DNA of 64,000 nt from Extibacter muris (GTDB taxonomy: Bacteria; Bacillota; Clostridia; Lachnospirales; Lachnospiraceae), in assembly GCF_004345005.1 (NCBI RefSeq), contig NZ_SMMX01000014.1, forward strand, positions 1 through 64,000, read 5' to 3'. The notes under the pieces were generated by a model. The model searched no databases, was not told the DNA's origin, and saw only the letters and a list, made by a program, of their open reading frames with translations. Each line of letters begins with the position of its first letter. Position 1 is the stretch's first letter. Made by a program: the position numbers and the translations under genes. This document shows, piece by piece, positions 42,198 through 50,476 of the stretch.

Positions 42198-42326
42198 GCA
42201 GGGGGACTACCATGTAGTTGAGAAGGCAAAACCTGACCCTTTGAACCTGTTGGTTAATACCAACGTAGGGAGCTGAATGAATACAGCATTTGTATTTCCA
42301 GGACGCTCCAAGTGGGCGTCCTTTTT
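42198..42326 (+). ncRNA. TPP riboswitch 2a with terminator
   Basis: Aptamer 42198-42274 with GTTGAGAAGG, ACCCTTTGAACCTGTTGG and CAACGTAGGGAG; terminator AGGACGC/GCGTCCT (42300-42306 with 42316-42322) and TTTTT. Senses thiamine pyrophosphate and should reduce transcription of tenA onward. Confidence 0.92.
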
Positions 42327-42356
42327 GCGTAAATTAAATACTGATTATCTGTGTTT

Positions 42357-42493
42357 GCGAGGGAACTGAACAAGTTGAAAAAGGTTAAGACCTGACCTCT
42401 GGACCTGTCGGCTAATACCGGCGTAGGGAAGCAATTTCTTACGCCCGTATTGCGTCTGAAAGAGCTTCCGATTGATTTGGAAGCTCTTTTTTG
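42357..42493 (+). ncRNA. TPP riboswitch 2b with terminator
   Basis: Second aptamer 42357-42432 (AACAAGTTGAAAAAGG, GACCTGACCTCTGGACC, GGCGTAGGGAAG) followed by a terminator AAGAGCTTCC/GGAAGCTCTT (42460-42469 with 42479-42488) and T6. Two TPP aptamers each with its own terminator give steeper repression. Tandem TPP control is known for tenA in Bacillus anthracis. Confidence 0.88.
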
Positions 42494-42546
42494 TTTATCT
42501 TCTGGCAGCATAGATGATCGGAACAAACACACAGGAGGAATCAAAA

Positions 42547-43197
42547 ATGTCATTTATGAACGAGGTGCTCGAAAAGAATATCCCTATCTGGGATGAGTGC
42601 ATTACAACGCCATTTGTCCAGGAGATGAAGGCAGGGACGCTTCCCTTTGAATGCTTTAAAGAATACATGATACAGGACAGCATTTACCTGAAGCATTACG
42701 CCCGTGTCTATGGAAAGGAAATCTATCATGCAAAAACGCTGCGGGATATCCAGCTTTATTACTCTGTCCTGAGCTTTGTTACGGATACGGAGTCTGCAGT
42801 GCGGCTGCGATACTTAGAACAGTTCGATATGACGGACGATGATATCGAATCCATAGCCCCGCTGCCGGAGAACCAGCGCTATATTGACTTTTTGCTGGAA
42901 ACCGCGGAGCGTGGCGATGAAAAGGAAATGCTGATGGCGGTACTTCCCTGTATGATGAGCTACAGCTATATTTTCCGCAGACTGGCGGAGGATCCGAAGA
43001 GCAAGGAATCAAGATACTGGGATTTCATTGAGGATTATGCCGATGAGCGCTATGCAGAGAGCTGCCGGGAATGGTCGCGGTTTACAGATGGAAAGTGCGA
43101 AACTCTCTCGGATACTGAAAAGGAAAAGCTGAGCCATATTTTCAAAAAGGCAAGTCTTCTTGAACTGGATTTCTGGAAAATGCCATATCGGAGGTAG
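42547..43197 (+). CDS. tenA: TenA-family aminopyrimidine salvage enzyme (thiaminase II)
   Basis: 216 residues, all-helical TenA fold. The active-site Cys is present at position 135 (AVLPCMMSYSY), and the acidic and aromatic residues of the pocket are visible (YMIQDSIYLKHYARVY, and a late ELDFWKMPY). TenA hydrolyses amino-HMP from degraded thiamine to HMP, feeding ThiD. AGGAGG precedes ATG 42547. First gene after the riboswitches and translationally close to the next gene (GGAGG inside its 3' end). Confidence 0.9.
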   Translation: MSFMNEVLEKNIPIWDECITTPFVQEMKAGTLPFECFKEYMIQDSIYLKHYARVYGKEIYHAKTLRDIQLYYSVLSFVTDTESAVRLRYLEQFDMTDDDIESIAPLPENQRYIDFLLETAERGDEKEMLMAVLPCMMSYSYIFRRLAEDPKSKESRYWDFIEDYADERYAESCREWSRFTDGKCETLSDTEKEKLSHIFKKASLLELDFWKMPYRR

Positions 43198-43201
43198 CGC
43201 C

Positions 43202-43921
43202 TTGAAAAACGGAATTTGTTATGTTGTCGGTGCGGGAGACTGTCTCAGTCTGGAGTTCCATCCGTCAGAAGAAGACTTGGTGATCGCCGCTGACGCAGGG
43301 TTACGGTATCTGGAGCAAAGCGGCATCGCTGCCGATTTGATTATCGGGGATTTTGATACGCTGGAGAACGCTCCGATAGGCGGAAACGTCATCACACTGA
43401 GCTGTGAAAAGGATGATACGGATATGCTCGCAGCAGTCCGGGAAGGGATAAAAGCCGGATATACGGAATTTCACCTATACGGCGGGACAGGCGGAAGGAT
43501 CGACCACACCATAGCGAACCTGCAGGTGCTGGCATATCTTGCTGAAAATGGCCGGAAAGGATACCTGCATTGTCCCCAAAACCGCTTCGTGCGTCCAGTA
43601 GACAAAAAGTTGAAAAAGGTCGGTTACTCTGAAACGACTGGGAATGCGCCTGGAAGTGAAAACATTATTACTGCAGTTACGAATGGAGTGCTGTCTTTTT
43701 CACCGGTTCCCTCCGGTTATATATCCGTTTTCTCCTATTCAGAGAAGTCGGAAGGGGTTTATTTACAGGGCTTAAAATATCCACTGGCAGATGCAACGCT
43801 GACCAATACCTTCCCAATCGGTACAAGCAATGAGTTCATTGGTGAGAAGAGCCGGATATCTGTAAAGAATGGGACGCTGATGATCGTATTCCCGAAAGAA
43901 GCAAAGGAGAAACTTATATGA
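43202..43921 (+). CDS. Thiamine pyrophosphokinase
   Basis: 239 residues. The N-terminal TPK catalytic domain has the ATP/Mg motif DLIIGDFDTLE, DDTDMLAAVREGIKAGY and YGGTGGRIDHTIANLQVL; the C-terminal domain binds thiamine (LQGLKYPLADATLTNTFPIG, then SNEF). It converts thiamine to TPP directly, the ligand of the riboswitch upstream. A TTG start at 43202 is chosen because CGGAGG (43188-43193) is at the right distance; ATG/GTG in the frame upstream would overlap tenA. It overlaps thiD by 4 bases. Confidence 0.88.
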   Translation: MKNGICYVVGAGDCLSLEFHPSEEDLVIAADAGLRYLEQSGIAADLIIGDFDTLENAPIGGNVITLSCEKDDTDMLAAVREGIKAGYTEFHLYGGTGGRIDHTIANLQVLAYLAENGRKGYLHCPQNRFVRPVDKKLKKVGYSETTGNAPGSENIITAVTNGVLSFSPVPSGYISVFSYSEKSEGVYLQGLKYPLADATLTNTFPIGTSNEFIGEKSRISVKNGTLMIVFPKEAKEKLI

Positions 43922-44748
43922 TAAAGAAAGTATTGACGATTGCCGGCTCAGACTGCAGCGGCGGTGCGGGCATACAGGCAGATTTAAAGACGTTTTCTGC
44001 CCATGGAGTGTTTGGTATGAGCGTGATTGTTTCAGTCGTTGCAGAAAACACCAGCCGCGTGATTGATATTCAGGATATTACACCGGAAATGATTGAAAAG
44101 CAAATCGATGCGGTATTTGAGGATATCGAAGTCGATGCGGTCAAGGTGGGAATGCTCTCCACACCGGAATGCATGAGAGCAGTAGCGGGAAAGCTGCGCC
44201 AGTATAAACCTGAGCATGTGGTCATAGACCCGGTTATGTATGCAAAAAACGGTTGCCCCCTCATGGATCCCTCAGCAGTGGATGCGCTGATCGAAACGAT
44301 TCTTCCCTTGGCGGACGTGCTTACGCCGAATATTCCGGAGGCGGAGAGGATTACCGGTGTGGAGATTCGGTCTGTGACGGATATGGAAGCAGCTGCCCGG
44401 AAAATCCACGATATGGGTAGTAAGACTGTTGTTGTAAAGGGCGGCCACGCCATTGGAAACGCACTGGATGTCTTGTTTGACGGAAAGCAGATGTACCACT
44501 TTGAAACCGAGCGGATTGCCACTAAGAACACTCATGGCACAGGCTGTACTTTTTCTTCCGCAATCGCATCACAACTGGCGCTGGGCATGGATATCTGCAA
44601 AGCGGTGGAGAAAGCGAAAGTTTATGTTACTACAGCAATTACCCACTCCCTTGCCATTGGAAAAGGCTGCGGACCGACCCATCACTTTTATGAGTTGTAC
44701 CGGCATGGTTTGCCGACACAGGAAAGCGAGGTGGCAGAATGCAGATAG
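43918..44748 (+). CDS. thiD: Hydroxymethylpyrimidine (phosphate) kinase
   Basis: 276 residues, ribokinase-like. GSDCSGGAGIQADLKTFSAH at the N-terminus, DPVMYAKNGCPLM in the middle and the catalytic GTGCTFSSAIASQLA near the C-terminus are diagnostic. It phosphorylates HMP to HMP-P and HMP-PP, following TenA. ATGA overlap with the upstream gene; overlaps the thiE remnant by 10 bases. Confidence 0.92.
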   Translation: MIKKVLTIAGSDCSGGAGIQADLKTFSAHGVFGMSVIVSVVAENTSRVIDIQDITPEMIEKQIDAVFEDIEVDAVKVGMLSTPECMRAVAGKLRQYKPEHVVIDPVMYAKNGCPLMDPSAVDALIETILPLADVLTPNIPEAERITGVEIRSVTDMEAAARKIHDMGSKTVVVKGGHAIGNALDVLFDGKQMYHFETERIATKNTHGTGCTFSSAIASQLALGMDICKAVEKAKVYVTTAITHSLAIGKGCGPTHHFYELYRHGLPTQESEVAECR

Positions 44749-45029
44749 ATTACTCCCTATATCTCGTGACAGACCGAGGGATAATGAGTACACAGACACT
44801 GACAGATGCGGATGCAGTCTCGCTGGAAGAACTGCAGAGAATCCGGCGCGTAACAAATCTGCCGATTGTCGTGATCGGCGGAATCAATCTGGAAAATGCG
44901 GGGATGTTTCGTCCGATAGGGATTGACGGTCTGGCCGTTGTTTCCGCCATTATTGGACAACCGGATATCCGAAAGGCCGCAGCGCAGATAAAAGAAGCAT
45001 TTTACACAGAGGTGAGCCATGAGATTTGA
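44739..45029 (+). pseudogene. thiE: Thiamine-phosphate synthase with central deletion (ThiE)
   Basis: 96 codons against about 210 in the family. Residues 1-20 are the ThiE start (DYSLYLVTDRGIMSTQTLTD); then DAVSLEELQRIRRVTNLPIV and IGGINLENAGMFRPIGIDGL, VVSAIIGQPDIRKAA are the C-terminal half. The in-frame deletion removes the diphosphate and HMP-PP site (VQLREK..INDR..), the part found at 28881-29180. A short repeat of the type GATGCGGATGC at the joint (about 44804-44815) suggests recombination between direct repeats. The product should be inactive. Confidence 0.85.
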
Positions 45030-45675
45030 GGCAGCTATTTTGGATCTGGATGGAACACTCCTGGATTCCATGGATGTTTGGGAACAGATCGATATTATGT
45101 TTTTACAGAAGCGTGGTCTGCCGGTTCCCGAAAATTATGTGACAGAAATCTGCGCCCGCAGTTTTGAAGAGGCAGCGCAGTATACGATAGATTTATTTGG
45201 ACTTACTGAAAAGGTAGACGATATGGTACGGGAATGGAATGAGATGGCCGTTTATGAGTATGCCCGCCATGTGAAACTGGTTCCTTATGCACGGGAGTAT
45301 TTGAAAATGCTCAAGGAGTCAGGAATCAAGCTGGCAGTTGCTACCGGATTGCCGGAGAAACTGTTCGTACCGTGTCTTGAAAACAACTCGGTTTTGGGGC
45401 TGTTTGATGCACTCTGCTCCACAGACGAAGTAGTACGCGGCAAGGAATTTCCGGATGTATTTGAGCTTGCGGCACGCAGATTAGAAGTAGCTCCGGATCG
45501 GTGCCTTGTTTTCGACGACGTGCTTCCGGCAGTCAGAAGCGCAAAGCAGGCGGGAATGCTTGTTTGCGGTGTGTATGACAAGTATTCGGCTCACCACCAG
45601 ACTGAGATAGAAAAAATCAGTGATCGCTACATAAAAGATTTCACAGAAGCGCCGCTTCCAGGATGGGAGATATGA
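45019..45675 (+). CDS. HAD-superfamily phosphatase of the thiamine operon
   Basis: 218 residues. Motif I LDLDGTLLDS, cap domain, motif II AVATGLPEKL, motif III lysine (GKEFPDVF) and motif IV FDDVLPAVRSAKQAG: a complete beta-phosphoglucomutase-like HAD enzyme. In this position it may dephosphorylate thiamine phosphate or HMP-P; this is inference from context. It overlaps the thiE remnant by 11 bases. Confidence 0.85.
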   Translation: MRFEAAILDLDGTLLDSMDVWEQIDIMFLQKRGLPVPENYVTEICARSFEEAAQYTIDLFGLTEKVDDMVREWNEMAVYEYARHVKLVPYAREYLKMLKESGIKLAVATGLPEKLFVPCLENNSVLGLFDALCSTDEVVRGKEFPDVFELAARRLEVAPDRCLVFDDVLPAVRSAKQAGMLVCGVYDKYSAHHQTEIEKISDRYIKDFTEAPLPGWEI

Positions 45676-45677
45676 CA

Positions 45678-46151
45678 ATGACAGAGAGATGGGATTTATA
45701 TAATGACGCCGGCGAGAAAACGGATGTGACGATATTCCGGGGCATGCCGATTCCGAAAGGATATTATCATCTTTCCGTAAGCGCATGGATCCGCAACAGC
45801 AAAGAACAATATCTTCTCTCGCAGCGTCATCCGAATAAACAGTACCCGCTTTTGTGGGAATGCACCGGCGGAAGTGTTCTTGCCGGTGAAGACAGCCTTG
45901 CCGGTGCGCTTCGGGAAGTGAAAGAAGAGCTGGGAATCACGCTGGATCCCACAGGAGCGGAGCGGCTCTGTCATACAAGAAGAGATTCTGTTCAGGATTT
46001 TTATGATGTGTGGCAGTTTCATGCAGATATTGAGTTGTCCGAGATCCGAATGCAGGAGACTGAGGTTGTGGATGTAAAGTGGGTATACCGGGACGAGCTT
46101 CTTATGTACGAAAAGGGAGGGCTTCTGCACCCTCTGCTCACTGTAATTTGA
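45678..46151 (+). CDS. Nudix hydrolase
   Basis: 157 residues with the full Nudix box GGSVLAGEDSLAGALREVKE followed by ELG, preceded by a strand pair (HLSVSAWIRNSKEQYLLSQR). Substrates of the family are nucleoside diphosphate-linked compounds; in thiamine operons Nudix enzymes can hydrolyse HMP-PP or damaged TPP, but the substrate here is not shown by the sequence. Start 45678 is chosen with GGGAG at 45664-45668; 45663 is a possible earlier start. Confidence 0.85.
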   Translation: MTERWDLYNDAGEKTDVTIFRGMPIPKGYYHLSVSAWIRNSKEQYLLSQRHPNKQYPLLWECTGGSVLAGEDSLAGALREVKEELGITLDPTGAERLCHTRRDSVQDFYDVWQFHADIELSEIRMQETEVVDVKWVYRDELLMYEKGGLLHPLLTVI

Positions 46152-46468
46152 CAAAAATAGTCGAGAAGGACACTTTGAGAAAAAGTAAAATAGGAAGAGA
46201 ACTGTAAAATACAAGAATAAACCAAGATTCCGGCATGGTTAACGCAAGGCTGCTGTGATACTCTTTTTACCACAATAAACGCAATTTCAGAACAAGCTGT
46301 CAGCTCTATACCAGCTTTGTCTGGATTGAATCCTGCGGGGTGAAAAGATAATCTCAGCTCCTGTGGGACGTATTCGCAGGGTAAGGCTATCAGTTGATAC
46401 GGTCTGAATGCGAGGAAAACTAGGAAAGGATCAGCTATAATGAAGTGATATAATAGCGCAACTGTATT
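46152..46468. other. Non-coding gap before AraC gene
   Basis: No reliable gene. Several broken frames suggest old coding DNA, but no family is recognisable. TATAAT at 46449-46454 probably belongs to the AraC gene promoter, without a recognisable -35. Confidence 0.35.
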
Positions 46469-47305
46469 ATGGAATGGATGCAACGATTGAACCAGTCAAT
46501 TGAATACATAGAGCAGCATATAACGGAGGAGCTGGATTATGAAAAGGTGGCGGAAGTGGCTGGTTGCCCGTCATACTATTTCCAGCAGATGTTCCTTTAT
46601 ATGACGGATATGACGCTGCGCGAATACATACGACGGCGCAGGTTATCTCTGGCGGCAGTAGAGCTGCAAAGGGACACCGGAAGAGTCATTGATATCGCTG
46701 TCAAGTATGGGTATGAATCCCCGACGGCGTTTACCAGGGCGTTCAAAAGCTTTCATGGGATTGTGCCTTCTGTCCTGAAAACAGAAAATGTTCCCCTGCG
46801 GGCATATCCGCCGCTGCAATTCCATGTTTCTGTGAATGGCGGACTACCGCTGAAATTCAGGGTGGAGGAAAAGACTGCGTTTCGTATTGTAGGTATTTCC
46901 TGTCCGCTGGATCGGGATCTCAGCAGAAATTTTGAAGAGATTCCGTCGGTATGGGACAATGCGCTCACAGATGGAACGCTGGATAAGCTGGGTTCCCTCA
47001 TGAGCGGAAGGCCCCAGGGACTGCTGGGGGTCGGCGTACACCATACGGAGGACTGGAAGTATCTGATTGCAGTCTGTTCAGACAAAAAGAGCAATGAGTT
47101 TGAAGAGTATTATATTCCGGCCTGCAAATGGGCGATTTTTGAAGGGCGTGGCTCAAACCGTTCCCTGCAGGAGTTGGAAAAGCGCGTGATTACGGAGTGG
47201 CTTCCTACTTCCGGCTATATATATGCCAATACCCCGGATATTGAGGTGTATATCAAGGTAGATCCGCAGGATGCCATCTATGAATACTGGATACCGGTTC
47301 TATAA
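46469..47305 (+). CDS. AraC-family regulator with GyrI-like effector domain
   Basis: 278 residues. Two AraC helix-turn-helices at the N-terminus (ELDYEKVAEVAGCPSYYFQQ; DIAVKYGYESPTAFTRAFKS) and a C-terminal GyrI-like ligand domain (FRIVGISCPLDRDLSRNFEE, YLIAVCSDKKSNEFEEYYIP, EVYIKVDPQDAIYEYWIPVL). This is the Rob/SoxS-like domain order with effector binding; such regulators control efflux or detoxification. Ligand unknown. Confidence 0.85.
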   Translation: MEWMQRLNQSIEYIEQHITEELDYEKVAEVAGCPSYYFQQMFLYMTDMTLREYIRRRRLSLAAVELQRDTGRVIDIAVKYGYESPTAFTRAFKSFHGIVPSVLKTENVPLRAYPPLQFHVSVNGGLPLKFRVEEKTAFRIVGISCPLDRDLSRNFEEIPSVWDNALTDGTLDKLGSLMSGRPQGLLGVGVHHTEDWKYLIAVCSDKKSNEFEEYYIPACKWAIFEGRGSNRSLQELEKRVITEWLPTSGYIYANTPDIEVYIKVDPQDAIYEYWIPVL

Positions 47306-47327
47306 CTACATTTAACGCTTTGAGAAG

Positions 47328-47633
47328 ATGACCGACAAGGAGACGGTAAGAGCCATTCTCTGTAAGGTGCGGCATGGACTGCATCCGTCCCAATCATCCT
47401 GGGCGCATGACGAGTTTCTGCAAATCGGTGATCTGGATGCGTTTCTGAAGGTTCACCATGATGCGGAATTAGAGAATTTTGTCAGACTGAATCAGCAGAA
47501 TAAAGATTTCTACGGGCAGGAAATCACCGATGAGGTTCTGGAGTTTATCAGAGAAAATCCGGCGATGCTGGCTCCGGTACGAAAGGGCAATAAGCTGATC
47601 TGTATGGCCTTTCCTTCCAATATGAATGCGTAA
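47328..47633 (+). pseudogene. DUF6144-like protein, N-terminal part ended by TAA
   Basis: 101 residues, helical, soluble. The frame stops at TAA 47631-47633 after SNMNA and, without any shift, continues LEAEDSMMKRYHACHCPFAK in the next open frame, where the cysteine/histidine residues fit a metal- or cofactor-binding end of the same protein. So a Tyr codon probably became TAA. The family name is from recall and uncertain; the function is unknown. Confidence 0.6.
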
Positions 47634-47651
47634 CTGGAAGCAGAGGACAGT

Positions 47652-48470
47652 ATGATGAAACGCTATCATGCGTGCCATTGTCCCTTTGCCAAAGAATCCA
47701 TCCTTGCGGAAGAAACGGTATCGGCAGAGCTATGCTATTGCAGCCTGGGGCATGTAATGAACTTTTCAGAAGCCTTCTTAAACAGAAAGCTTGAGGGAAA
47801 GGTAGTGCGCTCCGTACTGAATGGAGATATGACCTGCGAGTATGAGATCACGATCCCGGAGGATATTATGGCGCAGTATGTAACTCCCCAAGAATCTCAA
47901 ACCGTCATAGCGAATTATTATCGGTATTATAAAGCTTTCTGTTTGTCGGGAATTATTGAGATGCATGAAGGAGCGGTAGACTGGATTACACCGAAGAAAG
48001 GAAAGACCGGACCGTCTTTAGCATTCCATGTGCAGCTTAGTAATGACCACTGCCAGGAGGAGCTGCAGGAATTGATTGCGGGAATAAAGGAAAAGACCGT
48101 TCCGAACCGGTGGATAATCACGCCTGACGCCCAGCCGGGAAATATCCGTGCATTACTGAAGGCAAACGGGTTTCAGGATCTTACAGAAAATGCAGAGCAG
48201 CCCGAGCCGGGAATGCTCCTGAAAGCATCTGATTTTACACCCTGTTCGCCGGACGAAAACCCCGATGTTGTGTGCAGAGAGGTGCAGACACGGGAGGACT
48301 TTTCCACCTGGGTAGATGTGGTAAACACTGCCCTGCACGGATGGGAAATGATTGATGCAGAGAACTACTATACATGTATAAAGCAGAAGAATATGCGGTT
48401 TTATCTTGCTGAGATTGATGGAAAAGCGGTTTCTACAGCGGCTACAATCCAGACCGGGGAACCAGATTAA
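47652..48470 (+). CDS. Chimeric ORF: end of DUF6144-like protein fused to GNAT N-terminus
   Basis: 272 residues. Residues 1-80 continue the protein of 47328-47633 (CHCPFAKESILAEE, CYCSLGHVMNFSEAFL). From about 85 the character changes to a GNAT acetyltransferase of the type with an N-terminal accessory domain (VIANYYRYYKAFCLSGIIEM, then REVQTREDFSTWVDVVNTAL and MRFYLAEIDGKAVSTAATIQ). It stops at TGEPD just before the acetyl-CoA binding motif, so the enzyme is cut. A fusion by deletion is the simplest explanation. Confidence 0.55.
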   Translation: MMKRYHACHCPFAKESILAEETVSAELCYCSLGHVMNFSEAFLNRKLEGKVVRSVLNGDMTCEYEITIPEDIMAQYVTPQESQTVIANYYRYYKAFCLSGIIEMHEGAVDWITPKKGKTGPSLAFHVQLSNDHCQEELQELIAGIKEKTVPNRWIITPDAQPGNIRALLKANGFQDLTENAEQPEPGMLLKASDFTPCSPDENPDVVCREVQTREDFSTWVDVVNTALHGWEMIDAENYYTCIKQKNMRFYLAEIDGKAVSTAATIQTGEPD

Positions 48471-48479
48471 ATGATTAGA

Positions 48480-48860
48480 AAAATGGCTGGTCGAGATACG
48501 GGGATCCGGAGTATGTACCGGACGTTCAGCGGTATTATTCGGGTGGGGGCTTATTTGCCGGTCTATTCGAGAATGACCAGCTTGTGACGATCGCAAAAAG
48601 CCAGCTTGAGAATGAGGGCGGAGAGAAATATTGGTCATGGTATGGATTTGCACAGAGAGAAGAATGGTGCGCTTGTTTTGTCAGCTGGTGCGCGGAGCAG
48701 TCCCGAAATTTTCTTTATGCAGCGTCGGTGTGGAGTGGTTTCAGAGCAAGGGGAAATGGCAGGCTACGATAGATGGAAATAGCGGCGATGCGGTAAAACA
48801 GAACACTCATTCAGTAAATGCAACGTCTATTATGGGATATGGAATAGTTAGTGGATAAAA
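48480..48860 (+). pseudogene. CwlT-like peptidoglycan hydrolase remnant (CHAP domain)
   Basis: Reading across two frames: SRYGDPEYVPDVQRYYS resembles the end of the lysozyme-like domain of CwlT proteins from conjugative elements, and QLENEGGEKYWSWYGF then REEWCACFVSWCAEQ is the CHAP active-site Cys region. A frameshift near 48700 leads to VPKFSLCSVGVEWFQSKGKW. The catalytic His region is missing. Relic of an integrative conjugative element. Confidence 0.6.
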
Positions 48861-48928
48861 ATCCTCTAACTATTCCAATAAAAGCCAGTACATTCAGCGC
48901 CACGCAGATTTATCCTATCATTTTTATA

Positions 48929-50476
48929 CTATTTATTCTGCTCAGAGAAATGCTGATGAGGCGCATATTTCTGCCTGTATTCACTGGGGCTGAATCCAGT
49001 GTATTTCTTAAAAATAGAAGAAAAATAGGTCGCATCATTGTAACCAACCTGATTTGCAATTTCATATGTGAGCATATTGGAGTCTTTTAAGTACTCTTTC
49101 GCCTTTTCAATCCGGGTTTTATTTACATATTCAGTCAGAGATTCATCACAATATTTTTTAAACGTACGGCTCAGATGAGAAGCTGATATATGTAAATGCT
49201 CGGCAATGACTTCCAAAGATAAAGCGGTCGCTAAGTTTTGATGGATAAATTTTATCGTGTTTTCAATGATCCTGTTCTGCGTGCCGTTAGAACCATTGAA
49301 CTGATTTTTCGTATATTGAAATAATTCATTTACCGTGTTTTCCAGTATGAAAATATCCGGAGCGGAGTGGATCCTTGCAAGCAGCTCGCTGGATGGCGGT
49401 ATGGCTTCTCTTTTTTTGAGAACGCGGTAACAGATATAATATATCTGAAAACAAATATTTTTGGTCTCTATGGACGATACAAAGTTGCTTTTAAATTTAG
49501 AAAAAATATTTTTTAAAACCTGTTCTGCATCTTCAAATAAGCGGTTGAAAAGATGGTTTTCAAATTCGAACAGATCAAAAGTATTTTCAGCGGTCAGATC
49601 ATACTCTGAAGATTCTACACAATCAGAAAAAAGAAAAATATTTTTTTCTGAATAAAAATTTTGCGTTAAGGCATGAATAGATTCCGCCACGGCAGAACGA
49701 AAATCCGCAGCGCCCCGGTGGCAATGGCTGATGCCGATCGCTACGTGCTTAGAATCTAACATTTCTGTAATCGTACTGATCTCCTGACAGTTTTGCAGTA
49801 TATGTTCAGGTATTTGTCCCTCAAATTTTTCTAAAAAGTAAATAGTTATGATCAGATTATTATAACGGTAACAGTAGGCGTTTTTCTTCTCGTCAATGAT
49901 TATTTTTTTCAATGCAGTAATATCGTTTTCCAGAGGAACCAATTGAAATGCGGCGACATAATAATCGTTTAAACTCAAATTCAGTTTAGACAGCCGCTTC
50001 ACAAAAGACGGGACATAGGGCATGGTCGTCATTTCGAGCAGCAGCTGATCGCGGAGAAAAGCAATTTCTTCTTTGGCAATGGAGGAACGGTTTCTTGAGA
50101 TTATGATTTGTTCCTGCGCCTTTTTGACCGCGTCAAATAAATCTCTTTTATTTGTTGGTTTTACAATAAAAGAAACGACGTCGTATTTTATAGCGGTTTT
50201 CGCGTATTCAAAATCTGCATATCCGGTTAGGATGATCACTTTTATCTGCGGATATTCGTCGTGTATGAACCGTGCAAGTTCCAAGCCGTCCGCTCCCGGC
50301 ATTTTAATATCTGTCAGGACGATATTAACGTCACTATTTTTTAGAAAGTCCATTGCGGCCAGACCGTTTTCAACGGCTCCGACAACCTGACAGTCTAAAG
50401 AGTCCCAATTCATAAAATTGGTGATGCCTTTTCTCATAGTAGCTTCATCGTCAACAACTAATATTTTAAAGATCAT
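48929..50476 (-). CDS. YesN-like response regulator with AraC DNA-binding domain
   Basis: 515 residues. Receiver domain (ILVVDDEATM; phospho-acceptor Asp in IVLTDIKMPG), a long middle linker (about 125-410) and a C-terminal AraC-type double HTH (LSLEVIAEHLHISASHLSRT; YEIANQVGYNDATYFSSIFK). Start 50476 (MIFKILVV) overlaps the kinase gene by 11 bases. YesN regulators control polysaccharide or oligosaccharide uptake loci, here the divergent one from 52506. Confidence 0.88.
   Translation of the reverse strand: MIFKILVVDDEATMRKGITNFMNWDSLDCQVVGAVENGLAAMDFLKNSDVNIVLTDIKMPGADGLELARFIHDEYPQIKVIILTGYADFEYAKTAIKYDVVSFIVKPTNKRDLFDAVKKAQEQIIISRNRSSIAKEEIAFLRDQLLLEMTTMPYVPSFVKRLSKLNLSLNDYYVAAFQLVPLENDITALKKIIIDEKKNAYCYRYNNLIITIYFLEKFEGQIPEHILQNCQEISTITEMLDSKHVAIGISHCHRGAADFRSAVAESIHALTQNFYSEKNIFLFSDCVESSEYDLTAENTFDLFEFENHLFNRLFEDAEQVLKNIFSKFKSNFVSSIETKNICFQIYYICYRVLKKREAIPPSSELLARIHSAPDIFILENTVNELFQYTKNQFNGSNGTQNRIIENTIKFIHQNLATALSLEVIAEHLHISASHLSRTFKKYCDESLTEYVNKTRIEKAKEYLKDSNMLTYEIANQVGYNDATYFSSIFKKYTGFSPSEYRQKYAPHQHFSEQNK

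Larger units (their letters stand above)
41533..42473 (+). repeat. Segmental duplication, copy 2 (DUF2461 plus tandem TPP riboswitches)
   Basis: Partner of 27860-28914. Here the riboswitches keep their terminators and head an extended thiamine operon. Confidence 0.85.
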
